From assembly GCA_004559785.1 (NCBI GenBank), contig SFXD01000005.1:1-41976 (forward strand): a DNA stretch of 41,976 nt. Direction: 5' to 3'. The notes under the pieces were generated by a model. The model searched no databases. It was not told the origin of the DNA and worked only from the letters and a program-made list of their open reading frames with translations. Origin of the DNA: a bacterium. GTDB taxonomy: Bacteria > Bacteroidota > Bacteroidia > Bacteroidales > Bacteroidaceae. Below, piece after piece: positions 33,306 to 41,976 of the stretch. The position numbers were made by a program, and so were the translations under genes. How positions within the stretch are numbered: the first letter of the stretch is position 1; each line of letters begins with the position of its first letter.

Positions 33306-34703
33306 TCATTGCTCTCCCTGGAACATGGGATCCCATGCCGGCAGCCTTACGGGCTTCTTCTTGAGCAGCTGCAATATCTCCTTGCTGCAATACTTGCGGT
33401 TGACCACCACGCGGAACATGTATTCGTCGAACCATTCGTCCGTCATTATCAGATATCCATTCAGCCCGGAAGATGCGCCCCAGCTGTTCTCCACCTTCCA
33501 CTTCCTTGGCTGTCCTTCGTCGTCGAGGTCCACCGCCATCAGGGTCATTGCATGGGTGCTGCCACTGTCGAAGCTCTGGATGCGCTGCTTCTTGCTCATG
33601 CCGAACGTGGTGCCCAGCAGGCTTGCATAGTCGTAGTTGGCGAGGTCGAGCTGCCCATTGGTGCGATTCAAGAACTTGCCGACGTCGCAGCTGAAGTACA
33701 TCTGGCAGCTATCCTTCAGGCTGGCTATTACCGGCGACTTCAGCTGGTCGATGTCGAGATTCACGTACAACCAGTTGTGCCCATCGTACAGATGGCGGTC
33801 GTAGTCTATCTCGTACACTTCGCCGTAAGGTCTGCTTGGGTCGTTCATCAGCATCACGTAGTCGTCGTACAGGTCTTCGCCACCTCCGCACACCTCCTTG
33901 TAGAACTGCAGCGGCGTGTATGTCTTGGGGGCGGAGGCAGCCTTGCCGTCCTTGGTCGGAGCCCACGTGAACTGCCTTGGCGGCTCGCCGTACGCCATGG
34001 CAAGCAGTCGGTAGACGGTCTTCATCTGCCCTACCTTGGCAGCCTGCAGGTCCTTCTCGCCCATGCCGTTGGCAGCCATCTCCCTCAGCTGTATTCCGAA
34101 TTCGCGCAGTTTTCTCTTGAGATGGCCGTTGAACTCACTCGTGCTGTTGCTGACGTACGTCTCCGGCATCACGTCCTGTGGAACGAGGCCGTATTTCGTC
34201 ACGAGGTCGGCCACTCCCGTATAGGTGCCGCCGTCCGACAGGGGATTCTGGAACAGCCACCTTACCATCTGGTCGTCGATGTCCTTCTCTCGCGTGTCTA
34301 TCACGCCTTGCAGGAAGAGGTTACTCTTCTCCAACTGGTCGTAGAAGAAAAGGTATATCTGGCTAAAGAAGAAGTCTTTCACGCCGAGCGTCCTCATGGC
34401 TCTGTTGCGCAAGACGTTGGTACCCGTGAAGAGCCAGCACCTGCCGCTGCTCTGCTGGTTGCTGATGCCGCTGTTGCTAACCTCCACGCTGAAGTGCGTA
34501 TCCTTGGCCTGGCGGTTATCCTGGTTCAATGCCATGGACTGAATGCTCACGCTGCTGATGGCATTGTGGATTGCCTTGTCGGCAGGAGTGGGCTTGTAGC
34601 TTTCCTCCAAGGTCCGCAGTACGTCGGACGTGATACCTGTCTGTGCATTGCCAATGCCCGTTCCTGCCAATATCAGGACGGAGAGTAGGATTGTCTTTCT
34701 CAT
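33306..34703 (-). CDS. pepC: C1 family cysteine aminopeptidase (bleomycin hydrolase-like)
   Basis: A 465-residue papain-fold aminopeptidase. The ATG at 34703 (MRKTILLSVLILAGTGIGNA) gives a signal peptide, so unlike cytosolic PepC this copy is exported. The in-frame extension to 34952 crosses into the pssA interval and is not protein-like. The catalytic Cys lies in NQQSSGRCWLF near residue 80, His in GSTHAMTLMAV and Asn in VENSWGASSG near the C terminus. It trims peptides in the periplasm. It is 81 bases upstream of rbfA on the same strand. Confidence 0.92.
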   Translation of the reverse strand: MRKTILLSVLILAGTGIGNAQTGITSDVLRTLEESYKPTPADKAIHNAISSVSIQSMALNQDNRQAKDTHFSVEVSNSGISNQQSSGRCWLFTGTNVLRNRAMRTLGVKDFFFSQIYLFFYDQLEKSNLFLQGVIDTREKDIDDQMVRWLFQNPLSDGGTYTGVADLVTKYGLVPQDVMPETYVSNSTSEFNGHLKRKLREFGIQLREMAANGMGEKDLQAAKVGQMKTVYRLLAMAYGEPPRQFTWAPTKDGKAASAPKTYTPLQFYKEVCGGGEDLYDDYVMLMNDPSRPYGEVYEIDYDRHLYDGHNWLYVNLDIDQLKSPVIASLKDSCQMYFSCDVGKFLNRTNGQLDLANYDYASLLGTTFGMSKKQRIQSFDSGSTHAMTLMAVDLDDEGQPRKWKVENSWGASSGLNGYLIMTDEWFDEYMFRVVVNRKYCSKEILQLLKKKPVRLPAWDPMFQGEQ

Positions 34704-34809
34704 TGTAGTATATATAAATGTCTCTTGTTTGTTGTCATCAAGCATTTGGATTCCCTCGTCGATGCCCATCCCCACGGGACAGTCGAGGCAGCCGACGCAG
34801 GTGCGGGTT

Positions 34810-35508
34810 TCAACGCACTGAGATGCGTCCCCACACCATCGACATTGCCACATACCACAATATGATGGCTGCGAAGCTGCTGGCTCCAAGCAGGAAACAT
34901 GGGATGCAGCCGGCGAGGAAGACGTATTTCTCCTTGTTGTCCTTCCACGCAAGTGTCTTGAACTTCAGTGCCAGCATCGGTATTTCCGCCACGAGCAGGA
35001 AGCAGAAGAGCAGCATGAAAAGAAAGAGAAATACCACATTGAACCTGAGTGATACCAGGAATGCATGCTGCCCCATCACCAGCGAACTCCAGAACAGGGC
35101 GTTGGCAGGGGTTGGAAGACCTATGAACTGCATAGACTGCCTGGCATCCACGTTGAAGTTTGCCAGACGCAAGGCGGAAAAAGCCGCCATCAGGAAAGCC
35201 GTATATGGCAGGATGTCCTTGAATGGCATCAGCAGTTCGGGGCAATGCACCTCGTGGAAGAGATAGAATAGAATCGCACTCGGAGCCACCCCGAACGTCA
35301 CCACGTCCGCCAGGGAGTCCAGTTCCTTGCCGATGGGCGAAGACACGCCCAAGGCACGGGCTGCCATTCCATCGAAGAAGTCGAACACCGCACCTGCCAA
35401 AATCAACGCCACGGCCCACTGATAGTTGCCGTGGAATGCGGCTCCTGTTGACAGGCACCCGCAAATCAGGTTGCAACATGTTATCATGTTGGGGACGTGC
35501 CTTTTCAT
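34810..35508 (-). CDS. pssA: CDP-diacylglycerol-serine O-phosphatidyltransferase
   Basis: A 232-residue membrane enzyme that makes phosphatidylserine from CDP-diacylglycerol and serine. The CDP-alcohol motif is canonical, DFFDGMAARALGV followed by GKELDSLAD (all four Asp), in contrast to the variant at 3082-4074. Several membrane segments follow. It overlaps psd by 4 bases, so phosphatidylserine is made and decarboxylated by one coupled pair. Confidence 0.95.
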   Translation of the reverse strand: MKRHVPNMITCCNLICGCLSTGAAFHGNYQWAVALILAGAVFDFFDGMAARALGVSSPIGKELDSLADVVTFGVAPSAILFYLFHEVHCPELLMPFKDILPYTAFLMAAFSALRLANFNVDARQSMQFIGLPTPANALFWSSLVMGQHAFLVSLRFNVVFLFLFMLLFCFLLVAEIPMLALKFKTLAWKDNKEKYVFLAGCIPCFLLGASSFAAIILWYVAMSMVWGRISVR

Positions 35509-36200
35509 ATCTTACTGAGTTTGGCTATTATGGTTTCGTTGCCTACGGTCTTCTGGTTTAGGGAGACCTTGACATCCGTGCCCAGAGGCAGGTAGACGTC
35601 GACGCGCGAGCCGAACTTGATGAACCCCAGATGCTCGTCGATGAAGCATTCCTCGCCCTCCTTGGTGTATGTCACTATGCGGCGCGCCATGGCTCCCGCT
35701 ATCTGCCTGACCAGTATGTCGCGCCCGTCCGGAGTGGTGATTACCACGGTACTCCTTTCGTTCTCCTCGCTCGCCTTGGGCAACCAAGCCTTGTGGAAAT
35801 TGCCATCCTGATGCCGTACCAGCTTGACCTTGCCGTCCACGGGCACCCAATTGGCGTGCACGTTGAAAAGGCTCATGAAGATGCTTACCATTATTCGCTT
35901 GTCACGGAAATACTCGCGTTCCTCCACCTCTTCCACTACCACCACGTGCCCGTCTGCCGGAGCCACTACCACCCTCTCGGTGTCACCCGAGAAAATCCTG
36001 ATGGGGCACTGGAAGAAATTGACGAGCACAAGGTACAGGACGATACTGACGAGGAGACAAACCTGAAACACGGTCTTGCACTCGAAGAGCATGAGTGCGG
36101 CAAGGTTCAGGGCTGTCAACCCCAACGCTCCCCATACCAGCGTATGGGTGCCTTCATGGTGAAGTCTTATCTTTTTCAGTTTCTTTAATCTCTTGCCCAT
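35505..36200 (-). CDS. psd: Phosphatidylserine decarboxylase, short type
   Basis: A 231-residue enzyme that converts phosphatidylserine to phosphatidylethanolamine. Two membrane segments lie near residues 22-65. The self-cleavage site that generates the pyruvoyl group is GS in FIKFGSRVDVYLP near the C terminus. SIFMSLFNVHANWVPVDG near residue 105 is typical of the short (about 210-230 residue) PSD type. The gene is read from the promoter at 36253-36283 and opens the psd-pssA-pepC-rbfA-lolE-anSME run. Confidence 0.95.
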   Translation of the reverse strand: MGKRLKKLKKIRLHHEGTHTLVWGALGLTALNLAALMLFECKTVFQVCLLVSIVLYLVLVNFFQCPIRIFSGDTERVVVAPADGHVVVVEEVEEREYFRDKRIMVSIFMSLFNVHANWVPVDGKVKLVRHQDGNFHKAWLPKASEENERSTVVITTPDGRDILVRQIAGAMARRIVTYTKEGEECFIDEHLGFIKFGSRVDVYLPLGTDVKVSLNQKTVGNETIIAKLSKI

Positions 36201-36252
36201 TTGTACTGTAATGAAGCGCGACGTTTCCCTGACGAAGTCGCACTATCGGAGA

Positions 36253-36283
36253 CAAAGTTATGGTTTTTTTGCGTAACGACAAA
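36253..36283 (-). promoter_or_regulatory. Bacteroidetes-type promoter for the psd-led unit
   Basis: On the minus strand TTTG (36280-36283), 19 bases and TAACTTTG (36253-36260) match the Bacteroidetes pattern, 53 bases upstream of the psd start. Confidence 0.7.
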
Positions 36284-36331
36284 GAAAATCTTCCTATTTT
36301 CGGCAACTTGACGCTTAAAAGGGGGGATTTG

Positions 36332-36362
36332 TTGGCAATTCCACATAATAGTCTTACCTTTA
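36332..36362 (+). promoter_or_regulatory. Probable dnaE promoter
   Basis: TTG (36332-36334), a 20-base spacer and TACCTTTA (36355-36362), one base off TAnnTTTG, lie 46 bases upstream of dnaE and diverge from the psd promoter. Confidence 0.5.
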
Positions 36363-36407
36363 TACCCAGTAATTATGGAATTTCAGTAAACGCATCTTAT
36401 TTGCAGC

Positions 36408-39400
36408 ATGGAAAGTTTCGTACACCTTCATGTACATTCGCAGTACTCCCTGCTCGACGGGCAGGCTGCCATAGCGAAGATGGTAGACAAGGCCCTGAGC
36501 GACGGAATGCGCGGCATGGCTGTCACCGACCATGGTAACATGTTTGGCATCAAGGAGTTTTTCGACTATTGCGAGAAAGTCAACAAGGGAAGGAGCAAGG
36601 AAGGACTACCGCCATTCAAGCCCATCATGGGGTGCGAGGTTTACGTGGCAAGGAGGGGCAAGGAGGAGAAGTCCGACCCCAAGCTCGACAGGAGGGGCAA
36701 CCATCTCATCCTGCTCGCCAAGAACCAGAACGGATATCGCAACCTAATCCAGATAGTGAGCCGGGCATGGGTGGACGGATTCTATGGCTGTGCCCGTACG
36801 GATCATGCCGACCTGGAGAAATTCCACGAGGACATCATCTGCCTGTCCGCATGTATCGCCGGCGAAGTCCCGCAAAAGATTCTGCGCGGAGACCTGGACG
36901 GCGCCAGGCAGAGCGTGGCATGGTTCAAGTCTGTCTTTGGGGACGACTACTATCTCGAACTACAACGCCACGAGGTGACCAACCCAAACATCAAGGCAAA
37001 CCGCGAGACATTCCCCTTGCAGCAGAAAGCCAACGCAGAACTGCTCAGGATAGCTGCCGAGATGGGGGTGAAGGTCGTCTGCACCAACGACAGCCACTTC
37101 GTCAACGAGGAAGATGCCGATGCGCACGAACGCCTGCTGTGCGTTTCCACGGGAAAGAAGATCTACGAAGACCACCTGCTATATACCAAGCAGGAATGGT
37201 TCAAGACACAGGCCGAGATGAACCTCGTCTTCCAGGACTTGCCCGAAGCCCTGCGCAACACGATGGAAGTGCTGGACAAGGTGGAGACATACAGCCTCGA
37301 CTCCGACCCCATAATGCCTTTCTTCCCCATACCGACAGAGTTCGGAACGGAAGAAGAGTGGAGAAGGAAATTCACGGAAGAGGACTTGTTCCGCGAGTTC
37401 ACGAGCGACGAGAACGGGGAGAACATGCTCCCAAGGGAAGAGGGGGAGAAGAAAATCAGCAAGCTCGGTGGATACGACAAGATATACCGCATCAAGTTCG
37501 AAGCCGACTATCTTGGGAAGCTCGCATACGAGGGTGCGCACAGAATCTATGGGAATCCGCTGAGCAAGGAGGTGGACGACCGCATACGCTTCGAACTGCA
37601 CATCATGAAGACGATGGGATTCCCCGGCTACTTCCTCATCGTGCAGGACTTCATCAACTCAGCACGCAACGACCTCGACGTATGGGTGGGGCCCGGGCGT
37701 GGCTCCGCGGCAGGCTCGGTAGTGGCATATTGCCTTGGCATCACAAGGCTCGACCCTTTGAAGTACGACCTTCTGTTCGAGCGTTTCCTCAACCCCGACC
37801 GTATCTCGCTCCCCGATATAGACACGGACTTCGAGGACTCGGGACGAGGCAAGGTGCTGCAATGGGTAATGGACAAGTACGGACACGAGAACTGCGCACA
37901 CATCATCACCTACGGCACCATGGCTACGAAAAACGCACTGAGGGACGTAGCCAGGGTGGAAGACCTGCCACTCGACACGAGCAACGCTCTCTGCAAGGCC
38001 ATTCCCGACAGGCTGCCCAATGGCTTGAAGATGAACCTTGCCAATGCCATACGAGAGACTCCCGAGCTGCAGGCCGCCGAGGCTTCGAACGACCCAAGGG
38101 AGGCAAATACCATCAAGTACGCCAGGATGCTCGAAGGGCAGATACGAGGCACGGGCATACATGCCTGCGGATTCATCATCTGCAGGGACCCCATCTCCAC
38201 GCACGTCCCCGTCTCCACGGCAGACGACCCTGACTTCCCAGACCGAAAGACTGCCGTCACACAATACGACGGGCACGTCATAGAGAGCACGGGACTGATA
38301 AAGATGGACTTCCTCGGACTGAAAACCCTATCGGAGTTGAAGGAGGCTTGCAGGGTAGTGAAGGAAGCACACGGGGTGGACATCGACCTCGACAGGATTC
38401 CCATTGACGACGAACTGACTTACAAGCTCTATCAGGAGGGACGCACCGTGGGTACGTTCCAGTTCGAGTCTGCCGGAATGCGCAAATACCTCAAGGATCT
38501 GCACCCTACCGTGTTCGAGGACCTCATTGCCATGAATGCCCTGTATCGCCCGGGTCCCATGGACTACATCCCTTCTTTCATCGCTCGCAAGAACGGGAGG
38601 GAGGAAATCAAGTACGACCTGCCCATCATGGAGAAGTACCTCAAGGACACGTACGGCATCACGGTGTACCAGGAGCAGGTGATGTTGCTGAGCAGGTTGC
38701 TCGCCAACTTTACCCGAGGCGAGAGCGACGCTTTGCGCAAGGCGATGGGCAAGAAGAAGAAGGACATCGTCGACAAGATGAAGCCCAAGTTCATCGAGGG
38801 CGGCAAGGCCAACGGGCACGACCCAGTGATACTGGACAAGATATGGTCCGACTGGGAGAAGTTCGCCTCCTACGCCTTTAACAAGTCGCACGCAGCATGC
38901 TACTCGTGGGTGGCTTACCAGACGGCGTACATCAAGGCACACTATCCCGCCGAGTTCATGGCAGCCCTGCTGACAAGGAGGAAAGACGACATCAAGGAAA
39001 TAACCAACCTGCTCGAGGAGTGCAAGACGATGGGCATAGAGGTCCTGGGACCGGACGTGAACGAGTCGCACGCCGACTTCGGCGTCAACTCCAAGAGCCA
39101 GATCAGATTCGGACTGAAGGCCATCAAGGGCGTGGGAGAGGCCGCCGCCGAAGCCATCGTTGCCGAAAGGGAAAGCAACGGGCTGTACAAGGATCTGTTC
39201 GACTTCGTGGAGAGGGTGCCACTGGCTACCGTCAAGAGGAACGGCATGGAATGCATGGCCCTGAGTGGTGCCTTCGACACTTTCTCGTCACAGATATCCA
39301 GGGAGCAGATAGTGGCGTCGAACAGCAAGGGAGAGGTGTTCCTCGATGCCCTCATGCGCTACGGCAACCAGTACCAGCAGATGCGCATGGAGTCGCAATA

Positions 39401-40121
39401 CTCCCTGTTCGGGATGGAGGCTATAGAACTGACCACGCCTGCCATACCCAAGACGGAGCCATGGACCACACTGGAGAGGCTGAACAAGGAGCGCGAACTG
39501 GTGGGCGTATACCTGTCGGCACATCCGTTGGACGACTACTGCGTCATCCTACGCAACGTATGCAACCTGCATGCCGACCAACTGGCTGCACTGCCAAAGG
39601 CTACATCCGGCAAGGAGGCCTTGCTGGGAGGCATAGTGACAGGAATAAAGAGGAAGGGCATATCCCAGAACGGACAGCCCTATGGGATAGCCTTCATCGA
39701 GGACTACAGCGGCACTGGGGAGGTGGCCCTGTTCGGAGAGGACTGGACCAAATGGGGCGCATACATGGAGCCGGGGTGCTCGATACTGATAACGGGCAAC
39801 ATACAGCCACGACGCTTCCAGCCTAACATAATGGAACTGAAGGTGGGCAAGGTGGAGTTCCTGTCGAAGGTTAAGGACAACGCCGTCAGGAACATCACCA
39901 TCAGCATCGCGGCAGACAAACTGGACGAGGACGATGTCACCACGCTATGCGAATACATACAGCAAAACAAGGGAAACGCATTCCTGAGCATCTGCCTCGC
40001 AGACGGAGGTGGGCAGAACTCGGTCAGGGTTAAGATGCCAGACTCTCGGATTTCAGTCAACAGGCAACTGCTGGACTACATGGACAGCCGCGAATACATG
40101 TCCTACATCATCAATGGATAG
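36408..40121 (+). CDS. dnaE: DNA polymerase III alpha subunit
   Basis: A 1237-residue replicative DNA polymerase of the DnaE1 type. The N-terminal PHP domain opens with HLHVHSQYSLLDG. GPGRGSAAGSVVAY begins the palm, where PDIDTDFED near residue 468 carries the first two catalytic Asp. Finger and thumb regions, a helix-hairpin-helix region (IKGVGEAAAEAIV) and an OB-fold (about residues 1075-1150) follow. Length is normal for Bacteroidetes. The gene stands alone from its own promoter and is followed by an AT-rich 42-base gap and trxA. Confidence 0.97.
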   Translation: MESFVHLHVHSQYSLLDGQAAIAKMVDKALSDGMRGMAVTDHGNMFGIKEFFDYCEKVNKGRSKEGLPPFKPIMGCEVYVARRGKEEKSDPKLDRRGNHLILLAKNQNGYRNLIQIVSRAWVDGFYGCARTDHADLEKFHEDIICLSACIAGEVPQKILRGDLDGARQSVAWFKSVFGDDYYLELQRHEVTNPNIKANRETFPLQQKANAELLRIAAEMGVKVVCTNDSHFVNEEDADAHERLLCVSTGKKIYEDHLLYTKQEWFKTQAEMNLVFQDLPEALRNTMEVLDKVETYSLDSDPIMPFFPIPTEFGTEEEWRRKFTEEDLFREFTSDENGENMLPREEGEKKISKLGGYDKIYRIKFEADYLGKLAYEGAHRIYGNPLSKEVDDRIRFELHIMKTMGFPGYFLIVQDFINSARNDLDVWVGPGRGSAAGSVVAYCLGITRLDPLKYDLLFERFLNPDRISLPDIDTDFEDSGRGKVLQWVMDKYGHENCAHIITYGTMATKNALRDVARVEDLPLDTSNALCKAIPDRLPNGLKMNLANAIRETPELQAAEASNDPREANTIKYARMLEGQIRGTGIHACGFIICRDPISTHVPVSTADDPDFPDRKTAVTQYDGHVIESTGLIKMDFLGLKTLSELKEACRVVKEAHGVDIDLDRIPIDDELTYKLYQEGRTVGTFQFESAGMRKYLKDLHPTVFEDLIAMNALYRPGPMDYIPSFIARKNGREEIKYDLPIMEKYLKDTYGITVYQEQVMLLSRLLANFTRGESDALRKAMGKKKKDIVDKMKPKFIEGGKANGHDPVILDKIWSDWEKFASYAFNKSHAACYSWVAYQTAYIKAHYPAEFMAALLTRRKDDIKEITNLLEECKTMGIEVLGPDVNESHADFGVNSKSQIRFGLKAIKGVGEAAAEAIVAERESNGLYKDLFDFVERVPLATVKRNGMECMALSGAFDTFSSQISREQIVASNSKGEVFLDALMRYGNQYQQMRMESQYSLFGMEAIELTTPAIPKTEPWTTLERLNKERELVGVYLSAHPLDDYCVILRNVCNLHADQLAALPKATSGKEALLGGIVTGIKRKGISQNGQPYGIAFIEDYSGTGEVALFGEDWTKWGAYMEPGCSILITGNIQPRRFQPNIMELKVGKVEFLSKVKDNAVRNITISIAADKLDEDDVTTLCEYIQQNKGNAFLSICLADGGGQNSVRVKMPDSRISVNRQLLDYMDSREYMSYIING

Positions 40122-40163
40122 TACATTATATATATTATTATAACATTTTAAATCTTTCAGCGT

Positions 40164-40478
40164 ATGGCACAGACTATCAACAGTGAGAACTTCAACCAGG
40201 TTATCGCCTCTGGCAAACCTGTAGTGTTAGACTTTTGGGCAACCTGGTGCGGACCATGCAAGCGCATCGGACCCATCATCGAGGCTCTTGCAGCCGACTA
40301 CGAGGGACAAGCCATAATAGGCAAGTGCGATGTGGAAGAGTGCGAAGACCTGGCAGTACAATTCGGTATACGCAACGTGCCCACCATCCTGTTCATCAAG
40401 AATGGAGAGGTAGTCGACAAAGTCGTTGGAGCCGCACCGCGTGCGACGCTCGAGGAAAAGTTGAAGGCAATCCTGTAG
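40164..40478 (+). CDS. trxA: Thioredoxin
   Basis: A 104-residue cytosolic thioredoxin with the redox motif WCGPCK (Cys29, Cys32) and cis-Pro in VPTILF near residue 73. It has no signal peptide, so it is the general cytosolic disulfide reductant. Length is normal. It sits 42 bases after dnaE. Confidence 0.96.
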   Translation: MAQTINSENFNQVIASGKPVVLDFWATWCGPCKRIGPIIEALAADYEGQAIIGKCDVEECEDLAVQFGIRNVPTILFIKNGEVVDKVVGAAPRATLEEKLKAIL

Positions 40479-40497
40479 TACGTCATCACCTAAAAAC

Positions 40498-40830
40498 ATG
40501 TCAGTCATGAGAACATTCGAAGACGACTTGCTGGCGGATGCGGAGAACGACCGCCAGACGGTGGAATTCATCAAGAATTACCTTCCGCAGGAGGTAAAGG
40601 AGAAGTTCACGGACGAAGACCTTTACTACTTCCTCGACGTAATAGGCGAGTACTATTGCGACCTGCTGGACAAGGCAGGAAACAACGAGGACATAGACAT
40701 AGACATTGATGCTGTCTCGGAACACATTGCCACACAGGCCCGGAAAGACAAGATGGGTACGTTCGACCCCGAAGACCTGAGATGGGTTGTGGACGGAGAA
40801 CTGGAGTTCGGCGACAGTCAGCAGGAGTAA
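40498..40830 (+). CDS. Small acidic conserved hypothetical protein
   Basis: A 110-residue very acidic protein without signal or membrane segments. It has a helical character (EFIKNYLPQEVKEKF, DEDLYYFLDVIGEYYCDLLD) and a short run of alternating Ile/Asp (IDIDIDA) near residue 66. A second Met at 40507 could be the start. I do not recognise a function. It follows trxA by 19 bases and may be cotranscribed. Confidence 0.75.
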   Translation: MSVMRTFEDDLLADAENDRQTVEFIKNYLPQEVKEKFTDEDLYYFLDVIGEYYCDLLDKAGNNEDIDIDIDAVSEHIATQARKDKMGTFDPEDLRWVVDGELEFGDSQQE

Positions 40831-41316
40831 TCCTGCAATAAGCAGGAGTCTCACATACACCCAAGGGAGTGTTCCATTAGGATGTAGGAATCACCCTTGG
40901 TGCGCAGCACGTTTCCGTTAGCAAACAAAGGAGAAGCTAACGGGACGCTAAGGGAAAAGCAAGGAGAGGGGGGAGGTGGCTTCGCCGAACTTCTCCTTGC
41001 TTGTCGGCGACAGCCAAAAGAGTGAGTGGTGAGAGGGGCTTGCTGCAACTCTCCCGAGCGAATGAGATTATTCGGCGAAGTCAAATATGTCTTATACTGA
41101 TATAGGTATACACTTTGAACGATCTTGAACGAAAGTAAACGAGTCATTCATTAAAAAATTACACAAAACCATCGAAATGTGCATAGGGTCTTTCACAGAT
41201 TGATCCAGCAGGCAAGCGTTTTTGCAATATTATTTGGTCAAGCAATACATACATTTAAATGCCTTTTGACACAACGTCAACCATAGGTGTCGCATGGTTG
41301 GGATTCGTCTTGGCTT
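40831..41316. other. Gene-free interval with inverted repeats
   Basis: No convincing gene is visible over 486 bases. It holds a TCCTGC/GCAGGA hairpin just after the hypothetical gene (about 40833-40848) without a T run, an 11-bp inverted pair AAGCAAGGAGA (40957-40967) with TCTCCTTGCTT (40992-41002), and a wider 10-bp pair CTTCGCCGAA (40980-40989) with TTCGGCGAAG (41071-41080). The middle part has the look of a dispersed intergenic repeat; the rest is AT-rich. Confidence 0.5.
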
Positions 41317-41976
41317 CTAAATCCGTCCAACCTCCTCAAGCGAAAGCCCAGTAGCCTCGCTTATTCCTTCATTGGGCAGGTTCATAGCTTTCATTCTCCT
41401 TGCTATGTCAACAGCCTTGGAACGCTCACCTTCCACACGTCCTTCCGCACGTCCTTCCGCACGTCCTTCCGCACGTCCTTCCGCACGTCCTTCGGCAAGA
41501 CCCTTCTCGCGTCCTTCGGCAAGGCCCTTCTTGAACCCATCCCTCAAGGCTGTGTCTAACGAGTTCTTCAGGTCACGGTATGCCTTGCGGCTGTCCTCGT
41601 ACTCGCGGAGTTCCTGAGGAGTGAACTTCGCAATCTCCGCTTCCTCGAAGAGCTTGTCGAAGACCTTCTCCCTCAAGGCCTTCGGCTTCTTCTCCAGCGT
41701 GGAAAGATTCTTCAGGACGTAGAGCCACTTGTCGTACAGAGTCTCCAACTCGTCCTCCGTCTTGGTGAACTTCGCTATCTCTACGTATATGAAGTCCAGC
41801 TTCTTGTCATGTCGAAGTTCAGGAGGGCGATGGTGTACACGTGGCTCAGCTGGAAGTCCCAGTTCGAACCCTTGCGTGCCTGCTCCCTGATGGGGAACGT
41901 GGAGTAGAACAGCGAGCGGTCCTTGAAGAACTCCTGGTAGGCGTTCTGCATCTCGACGATGAACTTCTCGCCGTTC
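41317..41976 (-). pseudogene. Decayed Rpn/PD-(D/E)XK transposase-like gene, cut by window edge
   Basis: The upstream part, entering from the window edge, reads GEKFIVEMQNAYQEFFKDR, which includes the nuclease E-x-Q motif, then SLFYSTFPIREQARKG and HVYTIALLNFD, and ends in a stop at 41781-41783. A second frame picks up with HDKKLDFIYVEIAKFTKTED and continues to the TAG at 41317. Intact relatives have about 30-40 more residues between these blocks, so there was a deletion with frame change near 41810. The C-terminal part has GRAE-type repeats encoded by 12-bp units. Family: Rpn recombination-promoting nuclease/putative transposase. Confidence 0.8.
41436..41496. repeat. 12-bp tandem repeats in the Rpn-like gene
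   Basis: The unit CGTCCTTCCGCA (plus strand) is repeated about five times with few changes between 41436 and 41496, then continues in degenerate form (CGTCCTTCGGCA). On the coding strand it gives EGRA repeats. Copy number changes by 12 bp would keep frame. Confidence 0.75.

Noticed and set aside
34704..34952. N-terminal extension of the C1 peptidase
   Set aside because: The extension is Cys/Arg-rich, overlaps the intergenic region after pssA, and the internal Met at 34703 is followed by a clear signal peptide.
40833..40848. Rho-independent terminator after the small hypothetical gene
   Set aside because: A 6-bp stem is present but no T run follows, so it was recorded only as a hairpin.

Overview
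The window looks like a chromosomal stretch from a fairly GC-rich member of the Bacteroidales, most likely Prevotella or a near relative. The reasons are several close matches to the Bacteroidetes promoter pattern (TTTG, 19-20 bases, TAnnTTTG), KorAB in the fused gamma-alpha form, tandem FKBP lipoproteins, a PgQC-like glutaminyl cyclase and many 4-base ATGA stop/start overlaps. The assignment rests on pattern recognition only. Most of the DNA is ordinary core genome: tRNA charging, DNA replication, phospholipid synthesis, thioredoxin, ribosome maturation and protein folding.

Positions 36-5978 (minus) hold the most unusual unit. From one near-consensus promoter run five tightly packed genes: a HisC/CobD-like PLP enzyme, a LicC-like cytidylyltransferase, a CDP-alcohol phosphotransferase with a degenerate catalytic motif, a YbhN/UPF0104 membrane protein and an LtaS-like alkaline-phosphatase-superfamily membrane enzyme. 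This reads as a complete route for making, activating, transferring and perhaps moving a phospho-amino-alcohol head group on a lipid or envelope polymer. A second LtaS-like enzyme follows in the argS-rnhA-ltaS unit (6154-10273, minus).

Positions 10274-15542 hold a SecB-like small protein, tRNA-Arg(CCT) with a strong terminator, a broken gene next to a run of nine G, and the korAB pair. A 573-base gene-free interval then carries inverted clusters of an 8-base repeat around a perfect 46-bp palindrome, a second perfect 30-bp palindrome and an orphan promoter. A minus-strand unit sir2-nucleoside kinase-fur follows (15543-18438).

Positions 18556-21000 hold three FKBP-type prolyl isomerases in a row. 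Positions 21150-30384 are a long plus-strand run: Lrp regulator, a C26-M19 peptidase fusion, glutaminyl cyclase-like M28, SufE, Dus, GH78 rhamnosidase, U32 protein and low-molecular-weight phosphatase, many joined by 4-base overlaps. Converging on it from the minus strand is psd-pssA-pepC-rbfA-lolE-anSME (30381-36200). dnaE, trxA and a small conserved hypothetical gene follow. The window ends in a decayed Rpn/PD-(D/E)XK transposase-like gene carrying 12-bp tandem repeats.
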